Part shown: piece by piece, positions 1 through 12,000 of the stretch | Layout: each line of letters opens with the position of its first letter | Numbering within the stretch: position 1 is the first letter of the stretch | Assembly (NCBI GenBank): GCA_017307375.1 | Contig: JAFKFH010000015.1 | Location: 1-64,000 of the forward strand | Direction: 5' to 3' | DNA length: 64,000 bases | Source: Alphaproteobacteria bacterium | Lineage (GTDB): Bacteria; Pseudomonadota; Alphaproteobacteria; Ferrovibrionales; Ferrovibrionaceae | Program-made: the position numbers and the translations under genes | Notes under the pieces: model-generated | Seen by the model: only the letters and a program-made list of their open reading frames with translations | What the model was told of the DNA's origin: nothing | The model's database searches: none

Positions 1-2
1 CG

Positions 3-3000
3 GCCGGACGGGCGAGCGACCGTCACGCGCAACGGCTGTGGGGCCGTTCCGCCGACGGCGCCGACCTCTGGATCGCCCTGGGGTCGGACAAGGTGTCGCC
101 GCGGCCGGCGAGCATCGGGACGGCGATCGGCGACGAGCTTGCGGCGGCACGCGAAGCGACCGTCGCCGCCGGCATCGATGCCGATCGAGGCCAGCGCCGC
201 GCCGTAGCGCAGCTCGGCGCCGCGATACCGGCTCAGTTCGCGCTCGGCCGCGACGAGGGCGCAGTTCTGCGCATCGAAGCGATCAACTCGCGCGAGGATG
301 CGGCGGCGTTCCACGAGCGGATGGCCGAGCTTGCCGTGCCGATCGGCGCGGCCGTCGCCGAGCAGCCGGGTGATCGCCAGCTGTTCGATGCCGCGCGGGC
401 GCAGCGCCGGATCGTGGCATCGCTGGCCGAGATGGTCGACCTGCTCGACCGGCCGGCACCCGGACTGCGCCTCGCCGGCCTCGCGGTGGCGCAGCGGCGT
501 GCTGAACTCGCCGCGGCGAGCGATCGCGCGAGCGATCGCCAGATGGTCTCGGCGGCCGACCGGGCCGTCGCGGAGATCCGGCATCGCGGCGCCGAGCTGC
601 GCTACGGCGCGGCGCTGGCCTCGATCGGCATCGATGCCGGCGGCATCAGGCGCTTCGCGCTCGGCGACACCGACGATGCCGCTGGAGAGCCCGGGGCTGG
701 ATCCTTCGATCTCGCCACAATCGAATCGAAGCTGGTCTCGCGGCTCGCGGCCCATTCGTACCGCATCGCCGAGCCATACTCGACCCATCCCCGGCCGGAA
801 CTCGACGCCTGGTCGACGATCGAGGATATCCGCGACCTGACGCGCGGGCCCGGAGCCGACACGCAGCGCTGGCCGAAACCCGAGGATATCGAAAGCGCCG
901 TCCGCAGCGCGGTCTGGGCGATGCGCAACCACCCGGCGCACTTCCCATTCCTCGACGAGCTGGGCATGTCGGCGGTCGAGGCGGTGCCCGACCTCTATCG
1001 CGCCATACACGAGATCGCGTCGACCCCGCGCCCGGCGCGGATGCAGGCCCGCAAGGCGTCGCTAGCGCACGAGCGCTGGTTCCGCGCCGCCTTCCGCGAT
1101 CGCCAGTACCGCCCCGGGGAGCCGCGCTTCTCGCTCCCCTCCGGTGTCGTCGTGCTCGACGGAACCCGCGCCGCCGCCGAGGGATCGCCGCGCGCCGCCA
1201 AGCTCCTGCGTCATGTCGACGATCTCGCCGCGCTGCTCGAGCGGGCGCCGACGATGACCGCCGCCCTCGAGCGGCTGATGGCGTCGGCGCATGCGACACC
1301 CGAGGCCAATTCGCGACTGGCCGCGATCGCGCTGTCGGCGTCGCTGCACCCGGGCGCCCTAGACCAGGCGCGTGACGAACTGGCGGCACATGCGCGACGG
1401 CTCCTGTCGGAATCGCGCGCCTCGCTCACCGATGATCTGAGGCAACGCATCGGCAGCATCAACGAGGCGGCCCTGCACGAGGTGCTGGGCGAGGCGGGCT
1501 GGCGGCCCGGCGAACTCGCGATCACGCCGGAATTCGCGGCGGGCCGGGTGGGCAATGCGGAGCGGCTGCATTTGCTGCAGCTCCTGGGACCCGAGGCCTC
1601 GATCCCCGTGCTCGTTCACGACGCGGTGCCGGACCTCGCGATCTCGGCCGGCCTCGGCGGCAAGGCCTGGGCCGTCTGGAACCGGCATACCGGCGCGTCG
1701 ATCGCCGACTGGCGGCCGGCCGGAGCGCGGGAAGCCGTCATGCGCGGTGCCTCGGATGCCGAGCTGTCGCTGGAGGCTGCCGGGCCTCAGCATCTCGGCG
1801 ACGTCGAACCGGCTGGGATCATCAGGCCGGACACCGCAGCCGATTTCGCCATGTTTCTGCAGTCCCTGCCGCTCGATTGGCGGCGGCTCCAGGGTGCGGG
1901 TACCGCGGACCCCGAGGTCAGGACGCAGTTCCACGACTTCTGGCCGGCGATCGTGCGCCGCCAGGTCGAGCTTGCCGATCGCGACCGGGGCGCTATCGAT
2001 GCCGCCATCGACCGGGAGGCGGGCGAGACCGATGGCCGGCTCGCCGAGATCGTCGCCAATGCGGACGAGCAGCTCGCGGCCGCGTCGACGGTGATCGCGG
2101 CGCTCGAGGCGGGATTCGCCGATGCCCAGGCGCGCGGCGAGGACATGGCGGTCTATCAGGATGCCCGCGAACTGCTGGACGGCGCGGCGCTCGCACACGC
2201 CGAAGCCATGGCCGCACGAGAGTCGTTCGACCGGGAAGGCGGCTTCGTCCGCCTCGACGCCATCGAGCAGGTGCTCGACCGGCTTTCGGCAGCCTGGGAG
2301 CGGCTGGAGCCGCTGCGCGCGGCGATGGAGTCCGACATCGCTCGTCAGGATCGCCTCGAAGGCCTCTCCCCGGAAGCGCGGGCCGAGGCCGATGCCCTGC
2401 GCCGCGCCGAGATCGCCCGCGACGCGGCGCTCCTCCGGGAGCGCCGCGCGCAGTCGCGTCGCATCGAGGAAGTGTTCGCGGAGGTCGATCAGGCCTATGC
2501 CGACCCGATGGGCGAGCTGGAGGCCCGCGCGCGCCATCTCGAGACGGAGGTCGGGTCCTACGATCCCGCGGTCGAGGCCTGGCGGAAGCTGCAGGCGGAA
2601 ATCGAGAGCCTCGAGCAGCAGCGGACCGCCGCGCTCCGAAGCGCTCTGGCAGAGGCGGGGCTTGCGGATTCCGTGACGACCGTCGAACTTGCCGGACATC
2701 AGATGTTCGTCGACGGCAAGCTCGCGCTCGACGCCGACTTCGTCGAACGCGCGGCGCCGCTCGGCTACCAGCTCGACGCCGCCGGCCGCTGGCGCCCGGA
2801 AGCGGTGCAGCGGTCGGTCGAGCTCGTCGCCGATCTGATGGCGAAATTCGAGGAACCGGCCGGGCCCGCGCTCGCGATGAACGGCGCCGCGCTGCTGCCG
2901 CTTCAGGCGGCGCAATACACGCTGGCGGCGACGATGGCCGCCGACCCCGGCGATACCGCGGCCATCGCGGCGGCCCTGGCAAACGTCGACGAGATATATG

Positions 3001-6000
3001 CGAATACACGTCTCGTGGTGCCTCCCGGGGCCGACGAGCCGCCCGCTCCGGCGCCCGAGGCGGTCGGCTGGGACCTGTCGGCGCTGGTGATGGCGCTGCC
3101 GGTCTCGGCGACGCACAAGGAGCGGCTGGCGTCCGAGCTGCGGCCGGCGCTCTCGCTGGTGGCAAACCGTCATGCACTCTGGGCGGCCTACAACGCGGCC
3201 CAGGCGGCGATCCGCAGCGGCGGCGTACCGCCGCTCGCGCGTCTCGCCGGCGAGTTCGGGGTTACCCGGGCCGGCGACCCCCGCGGTCCGGTGGCGGGTG
3301 CCGAGGACCACCTGCTCTACGATATCCGCCGGATGATCCGGGAGGGCAACGAGCTGCTGGCGCGCCATGGCGCCGGATCGGGCACGGATCGCCCGGTGCA
3401 GGTGGTGATGAGTGCCGCGTGGGACGAACAGCTTGGCGGATCCGGCGACCTCGCCGCCGTTCTCGCGCCATCGCTGAGAGACGGCGGCGACCGACGTTTC
3501 GCCCTCGGCCCATCGCCGGGCGCGGGCGGAGTCCCGGTTGCGCCGCCGGCGGTGGGGCAGGGGCCGACCGTCCGGGTGATCGTGACGCTGCCGCCGGCGC
3601 TCGATCGTCGCGACGCGGCCGAGCGTGCGTCGGCAATTGCCGAGCGCATGGCCGAAGCCGTCGGCATCGCCTCGACCGCCATCGAACTCGGCCAGGACGA
3701 GCGGACGGCCAGGCTCGCATTCGGGGCGGCGACGCTCGAACAGGCAATTGCCGCTTCCAGCCGCCTGGCCGGCCACCCCCTGGTAAGCCTCGTCCTGTCG
3801 GGCGATGCCGAGCGGCCCGGGGGCGGCGAGTCCGGCGATCCTGCGGCGGCCTTGCGCGACCGTCTCGCCCGGGACGAGGCGGAGGCGCGGGATGGCCAGG
3901 GCGAGTACGTGGTCTGGGCCTATCGCGCGCCTGATGGCGCGGATCCGGCGGCGATCGCGCGGGCCGCCGGCATGTCCCCCCGGCGCATCCTGGACCAGGA
4001 CGACGGGTTGGTCGCGGAAGCGCTCGAATGGACTGTCGGATCGCTGGCCGAGGGCGCCAGAATTGCGGGGTGCGTCCGCGCTCTCGCCGGGGTCTCCGCC
4101 GGCGTCGAGTACCGCGAGGGCGACAGCCGGCTGAGGAACGACGTCGAGGCCGCGATTGCCGCGGCCGCGCGCGGCGACACCACCGGCCTGCCGATGCTCG
4201 ATGGCCTGGCACGCGCCCGGGCCGAGCGGCTCGGCTTCCCCGATCTGCTGACCAGCCCGGCTCGACCCGATCCGGTTCCGATTGCAGCCCCGGCCTCCGG
4301 TCGCGACAGCGACATGCCGGCCCGCGACAGCGGGGGCGCTTGGCGCGACATCGCCGCCGGCTGGCTGCGCCGTCTCGAGACGGCGGTTGCGACGGCCGGT
4401 CGCGACGTGTTCGTGCGGCTGGCCCGCGGCGGCCGGCAACCGGTCGCGGCCTTCGCGCTCGGCGGGCGGGAATACGTCGACGATGCCGCGGGCCTGGCGG
4501 TCAGCGGCGATCGGCTGCAACTGCAGGGGCCGGGGCGCCACGAGGTCTACCAGGTCGTCGGAATCGACGCCCGCCGCCGTCTCGTGACGCGGCCCGTCGC
4601 GGGCGAGCGGGCCGGCCTGTCGACCTCCTTCCCGGTCGAGACGGCCATCTACGGCTATCGCGGCGCCGGTCCGGACGGGCGCGGTGCCGGTTTCCTCCGC
4701 ATGACGGGCGATGGAGTGAGTCCCATGGAACGACGCGCAGCCTGGGCCGCCGCGAATGCCGTCCAGGCGCGGAAGCGGCGTGACGCCGCAACCCAGGGCG
4801 GGCCGGCGCTCGACGCGCTCGCGGCCGTCGACGCCAATCGTGCCCGTCTGTCCCGCGCCGAGCTGGGCGATCTGAAATCGGCGATCCGCGCGCTCGGCGA
4901 TCTCGAGCTCGGCTACGCCGACCGGCGCGAGCGCATGGCCCAGGCGATCGCGCAGGCCATCGGCCCGCATCTGCTGCGGCGTCTCGACTCCTGCGTCGCC
5001 GGGCCGGCAAGCAGCGAAGAGCTTGCGCGGGCCTTCGGTCTCGGCGTCGAGGTGGTTTCCGCCTATCGGGTGGCGACGATCGCCGGAGCGCAGGCGGCGG
5101 CGCGCAGCCTGTCGCTCATCGATCAGGCGCGTCAGTTCGGGCTGCAGGTCAAGGCCAAGGAGCTGACCGGGGACGGCCGCGCGCACCGGGCCACCCTTGC
5201 CCAGTACCGCCAGGATCTGCTGGCGCTGGCGCGGCGGATCAATCCGACGGTCGCGGTGGAGTTCGTCAACGGCATCTTCCATCCGCCGACCGAGGAGAAT
5301 GTCGCGACCGCGCTGGCATCCGGCGCCACCTCGGTCGCGGACGCCGTCCACCATCTTACCGAGAAGGGGGTTGCCGGCGAGTATCTCGCAGCGCGGAACC
5401 TCGCGCGGCTGTCGATCGACGTGACGAGTTTCGACCCGACCGATACCGCCGCCCACGAGATGTGGCACTCGCTCGAGACCCTCCTGACCGAGGCCGAGCA
5501 GCGGGCGCTTGCAACGAGGTTCCCCGCGACCGGCACGGTGACCCATATCGAGCGCACCGCCTACGCGTTCGGTGCCTGGGCCGCGGCTCGTGTCCGCGGC
5601 GAGCCGATACCGCTCGATGCGGCCGACAAGCACGGAGCCGCACCTGCCGAAGCCGGGCCCTCGACGATCGCGCTCGCGGAGCGCGGCTTCGAGGCGATCG
5701 AAGGCGTCACCGCGGGGGTGCGTGCCTCGCTGCGCGCGGCCGGCGTGACCAGCCTGGCGCAGGTCGATGCGATCTTCGCCTCGGCTCTCGGCGGCGACAT
5801 CGGCAAGCGGGCGGTCGCGCGCGACCGCGCGGCCGCGGCGTGGCCATCGATCAGGGCGACGCTGCCGGCCGAGGTGTCGGCCCATCTCGATGGCGCGTAT
5901 GGCGGCGAGGCTGCGGCGGGAGCCGCCTTTGCGCGCGCGATGGCGATGCGGGTCGCCGGCGAGGCCCCGGCGGATCCGGTGATGCAGGTTCTCGTGGATC

Positions 6001-9000
6001 ACCATGAGCGCGTGCTGGCCTTCGCCCTCGATCTCGGGCGGGAAGAGAGCGCCGCGGTCCCCGCCGCGTTCGAGCCGTCGGCAACGCGCCCGCCGCATCC
6101 GCTGTCGGAGCTCATGCGCTCGGCCCTGGAAGCGGAGGCCGCGCCCTACCTCGCCGAGGGCTGGCAGCTCTCGGTACTCCCGGTCGGCGCGCACCAGATG
6201 CCGGCGCTGGTCCGCAACGACCACAGCGCCGGGATACTGGTGCACATCGACGATGCGCGCAGCGAGCCCCGGTTCATCGCCCGCGCGCTGGTCGACGGCA
6301 TACCCGGGGAGCCAGGGCCGACCGCTGTCGGATCGGGGGTCGAGTTCATGACCGTCGCGGGGGCCACGGCGGGTCTCGAGGCCATGGAGGCCATGCTTGC
6401 CGGCGGCTGGCGCCAGGAGCTGACCGGACCGAACCGCATCCGGCCATTCCTGGAGGCGACACGAGCCGCCCAGGCGGCGGCGGTGCAGGCCGATCAGGCG
6501 CGCTACCTCGAACGCAAGCTCGCCGATCCGGCTCTCGGTGCGGCCGGACTGGCTGCGGCCGGATTCGACGTCGGCGCCACCTATTGGATCCATGTGCCCG
6601 ACGATCAGGTGCCGACGCTCGACATGGTCTCGAGCATCCGCCGGATGGCGATCGTCTACCCCGACCGGCAGAGCGCGGCGGGCACCGGCTTCTTCCGCCA
6701 GAAGGTCGCGCCGGTCTACCTGCGGGTCGGAGCGGTCGCCGACCTCACCGACCCGGCGGCCGATCCGGATACGCGAGCCGTCCTCAAGCGCTTCTTCGAA
6801 GCCAACCGGGAGACGCTGCGCGACATCCACTTCAACCAGCTGGCGACGCGGGAGGACGCCAAACGCCGGCGAGGCCTGGCCAGTCTGTCCGACGACGACT
6901 GCTGGAAGGTCGCGCAGGACTATGACTATCCGCGCTTCGAGGCGCTGATCGCCGATGGCGCCTGGGATCTCGCGGTCGGCGACATGCACGGCGACGGCGT
7001 CATGGCGCTGGCGGCGGAGTACCGCGAGGCCGGTGTATCGGCCATGCGCTACCGGATGCAGGACGGCACCGCGAAACTCGCCGTGCTGGACGGCCGCGAC
7101 GTGTCGCTGGCATGGGATCGCGTTCCCGCGGCGATCGAGATGGCCAAGGCCGAGCGCGAGGCCGAACGCAAGAATCTCGAGGCCTACAACGCGCATTACG
7201 ACGAGCAGGTACTGGCCGAGCGTGTCCGCGAGCGCGAGGCGGAGATCGCCGCGTTCGACCTCGCCGAGGTGCGGGCGCTCGGCTATGACACCTCGACGGC
7301 TTACTGGCACCCGGTTGCGAGCGCCGTGTTTGCCGATCTCGACGGCGTTTCCGACGCCAACAGCCGCGGCCGGCTGCACCTGGTCTACGCGAACCGCGAC
7401 CAGGCGCTGGCTCAGGGCCAGGCGCTCTACCGCAACGGCGAGCAGGAGGCCGTGCCGGTCTACGCGCGGCCCGGCCGGCTGGCGGAAATCGGCAACGAAA
7501 TTCCGGCCGCGGCACGCCGGGTCGTTACTGCAATCCACGAAGGCAACAGCCAGGTCCTCGCCGAGGCCGGGGTCGCCGATGCCGACGGCCTGATCCGGCT
7601 GGTCCAGCAGGGCCGGTGGAACGACCTGGGCGGTGCGGGCCCTGTCCTGTTCTACATGGTCCTAGGCGAGCTGCGGCGCGAGGGGTTCGATTCGGTCGCG
7701 CTGCTCGGCCCCGGCGCCGTGCCGACGCTGGTGGTTTTCGAGGAGGAGAACCTGACGCTGGCCCTCGACCGGCTGGAACAGGGGCCGGTCGCGCGCCTCA
7801 GCATGCGCCTCGACGGCACGCCGGCCATCGGCATGGGGCCGCGCACCCGCAATCTGATGCTCGGCGCAGCTCAGGCGCGCCAGCTCCTGATCGAGCAGCG
7901 TGCCAGGGTTGCCGAGCGTGCGGGCCAGGAGGAGCGCGCGAGCGATCTCAGGGGAAATGCGACGGCCCTTCAGCCGCTCACGCTCGAGGAGATTACGGCC
8001 AATGTCCGGCTCCTGGTCGACGAGGACACGATCGTGCTCCTGCGCCAGGGCGCGGATTTCGTCGCAGTCGACGCCGATGCCCGCCGCGTGGTCGCCGCCG
8101 GGTCGGGCCTGCGGCTGATCGAATATGCGGCCGGTGACATCCGGACCGAGCGGGCGACACTGGTGTCGACCGGCGATCCGGTCGCGGATTCGCTGGCGGT
8201 GACGCGGATGGCGCAGGCGGTCAACGCGGCCGGCGCGAAGATCGCCTTCGTCTCCATCGATGAGCACGGCCAGGCGGACATCCGGCACTGGACGGGCGAG
8301 GGCTATCCCGAGGTACGGCAGATCGCGCCGCATGAATGGGCGGATCTCGCGGCCACCCTGTCGGCGCGGGCCGCGGAGCGCGCCGAGGCGGCGGAGCGCC
8401 GGGCCTCGGCATGGCGGGAGGTGGCGGAACTCGCCGATCACTACACCGATCTGGCGATCGCGGCGCGAGGCGACGAGATCCCGGTCCTGGAGTCGGCCGG
8501 GACCTACTGCGTGTACGGGGCCAAGGCCGATGCGCTTGCCGCCCGATCCGCTTCCGCCGCGGCGGCGCTCGCGACCGTCGAGCTCGACGGCGGCCGCGGC
8601 GTCAGCCAGATCCGTGTCGATGCGGCGGGGCTCGACGGGATCGCGCGCGAGGCCGCGCGCAGCGGTCTCGCCGTGTCGATCGCCAGCGGTCTCGACCGGA
8701 CCAACTGGACGCCGATCGGCGTCGTGGCGCGGCAGGCAGGTCCGACACTCAATCCGGTCGGGGAGAGCGCGATGCAGCAGAACGGTTCACCGCCGCCCGG
8801 CAGCCAGATCCCGCCGGGCCAACGTCAGCCGGACCAACATCAGTCTGGCCATAATCCAACCGGCATGTCGACGGACAGCGTTCTGCGCAATATCCCCCCG
8901 GGAACACTTCGGGTTCCGGGAGCGCCGAGCCAGCCGGCACCGGGGACGACCACGGCAGCGCGAGCCGCCGATCCGCAAGCGACGGCGGCCGATCCGGGGA

Positions 9001-12000
9001 ATCCGGCAGGATCCCGCCGCGACGATTTCGTGCGGTCGATGCTGACCCGGCGCTTCGGCACCGACGCCGCCCGCATCGCCCAGGCCACCACCGAACGGGC
9101 CGAGCTCGCCGGGCGGCACAGGATCGCCGTCACCCTGGCTCTCGCCGAGGGCCGGGAGGTCGCTCCGGAGGTTCTAGCCGACTACCTGCCTGCCGAGGTC
9201 GGTATCGACCGCCCGACGGCAGAGCAGCTCGCGGCCTTCGGGTTCGCCGTCGCCGAGCCGCTCTATCTCGGTGGCGATCGCGCGGTCCGGGCGATCGCCG
9301 ACGGCCCGGCCCCGACCCTGCTGACGCCGAAGCCGGAGGAGGCGCTGTCCGCCGGTCCGGCGCTGAGCGCGTTTGTCCTGCGCTCCAGGCGGGTTGCGGA
9401 TCTGCGCCCGGGACGGCTCGATCACGATGTCCGGATGGTTCTCACCGAGTGGTACGGCGCGGGCCGCGACAAGTATCGCCTCCCCGCGCTGCCGGATTTC
9501 TTCGCCTTGATCGAGCGCGGCGCGCTGGTCGAGCATCAGGCCGCGGCCATGGCCGGCCGGGGCGAGGCAGCCAACGATGTGGCGGCGCGTGCCCTGCAGC
9601 GCGATGTGCTGTCGGCGCTGAAGCGCGCCGGCTACGACACGGCCAGGATGATCGATGCGGGCGTCGAGGTCGTCGGGGTGCTCGCGAGCGGGATCGCCCT
9701 GCCGCAGCCCGGCACCCAGGAAGACCAGCTCGCCGCGGGCACCGAGCCGGCGGCCCGGCCTGCGGCGCAAGTGACGGCGCCGGCGGTCGGCGCGGCGGCG
9801 AGCGCGGCGGCGGCTTACGGGCAGCAGGCGGCGAGGGGACCGGCTGCACCGTCCCCGTTCGGGGCCGCGCAGCCGGGCCCGGCGTCGCCGGCACAGGCCG
9901 CTTCCGCGCTCCCCCCGCTCGCCGCCGCGCCGGCCGGCGGCGGCGCGAGGTCCGCCTTCGATCTGCCCAGCGCGGCCGCGTCCGGCGACGCCGCCTCGGC
10001 ACCCGCCATCACCCTCGCCGGACTGGGTCCGGCGCGTCCGCCGCAGGCGACCGAGCTCGCGGCATCCGGCCCCAATCAGCCCTCTGGGAGGCAACCGATG
10101 CAGCAGGACTCGACCCCGGAAGCCCGCGCCCTCGAGCAGCGCCTGGGCGAGATCGTCACCCGTCTGAACGAGCTCGACCCGAAGACGCCGGCGGCCGACA
10201 TCGCCGCGCTGCTCGCCTCGGATGACGAGCCGCTCGGCCTGGCGCGCTCGGAACAGCTGGCTTCCCTGATCTATCGCGATGTCGGCGGCGAGCAGGCGGG
10301 GGTCTGGCCGTTGCAGAACGGCTATGTCCTGTTCCGCGATCCGCAGTCCGGCGCGATGTCGGCGGCGACGATGGAAGCGTTCGCGCAGATGATCTCGCCC
10401 CAGGGTGTTCTCGGCCGCGATCCGGAGGCCGCGCGGCGGTTCCCGCCGCAACTGCTCGATGCCTTCCTCGACTATCTCGACTCCGGGCGCGCGACCGATC
10501 CGGATTTCGCCGCGGACATGAACGACCTGCGCGAAGAGGTCCAGGCGATCATCTCGGAGGCGGCGCCCGGCACCTCGGTCGAACTCGCCAGGCGTCTCTA
10601 CGGCGAGCAGGCCACCGTCACCGAATCAGGGGCGCTCGGCCCGGACATGCAGCCGGTATCGGGCCTCTATTTCGACAGTCTGCGGCTGATCGCGGTGTCG
10701 ATGGATGCGACACGCGGCGACCCCGCCGCGACGGCGTACTACGAGGCCTACCGGATCCTCGAACCGCTGTTTTCGAACAGCGAGCGTCAGGCGCTGGCAT
10801 CGGCGATGCCGCTGATCGAGCAGGCCCTTGCCGGTCTCGATCGCGAGGAGGCGCAGCGGGAATACGACGAATTGCGCGCCGCGCTTGGGCGGACGCCATC
10901 GGACCATCCGTCGCATGCGCGCATCAAGGGCCAGGTCGAGGATCAGGCGGCGCTGCTGGCCCAGGCGGTCAAGGCCGAGGCGGCGGCGGGCCTGCCGGCG
11001 GCCGTCAACCAGGCCGCGCGCACCCGCGAAGTGTTCGGCCGCTTCGCGGCCGCGGCCAGGCGCGGCGAGGCCGAAGCGATCATGGCCCGCGCGGCGCGGC
11101 TGGCGGCGGCGGGAACCCCCACGGCGAGTACGGTCCTGCCGCCTGCCGGGAGCGGACGCTTCGGGACCCACCCCCGGGCCGGGACGGCGGCGCCGGCGAC
11201 AGCCCCCGCCGCCGGCCGCTGGCAGGCTGCGGCGGCCAGGATCCGGGAGGTGGGCGCGAGCGTGCTCGGCTGGACCGGTCTGTTCAGGAAGATCGACGAC
11301 GCCCATGAGCGCCGCGACCTGAAGACGTTCCAGCAGGTCGTGGCCGACTCGATGCGCGGCGCGATCGCCCAGCGCGCCGAGGTCTTCGACACCGGCGCCG
11401 AGCTGTCGTTGCGGGAGGCGTCGCGGATCGCGCGCACCGCCAATCTGCCGCGACTGGCCCAGCAATACGATCAGCTGTCGCTGCGTCTGCGCAGCCGGCC
11501 GATCTCGGCCAAGAAGCTGGTCGAGGATCTGCGCCAGCGCATTACCGACGACCGGATCCGCGAGGCGGTCCTGGCCTGCGGTTTTCACCGGGTCGCGGAC
11601 AGCGCCGATCTCGGCCTGCTCGCCGATACCAGAGAGAAGGCACGCAAGGTCTTGGCGCTCGCGACGTCGCCGACACCTCAGCGGGCGGCCGGCCGCGGCC
11701 GCGCCGGCGAACGGCCGCAGGAGGCGGCGGCCCGGGTCGGCTCGCGGCCGCTCGGGGGCGAGCCCCCCGTGGCGGCTGCATCGCCGGCCGCCGCCCAGCC
11801 GGGGGCGCGCCCCGCGGGTCCCGGCCGGCGGGCAAGCGAGCTGACGATCGGATTCTGGACCCAGGCCGAATTCGTCGCCGGGGCCCAGCAGCGGCGGATA
11901 CCGGTCGGGGTCGTGGAGAAGCTCGGCGTCGGCAATGTCGTCCAGCGCCATCCCGACGGGACGCCTGTCGTGGACAAGGTGGTCTACGGCCCGCGCGACA

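Noticed and set aside
1359-7538. Leftward frame of over 2000 codons antisense to the giant gene
   Set aside because: It is Arg/Gly/His-rich shadow coding produced by high GC and third-position bias of the plus-strand gene; no domain, no RBS, and the sense strand holds recognisable motifs throughout.
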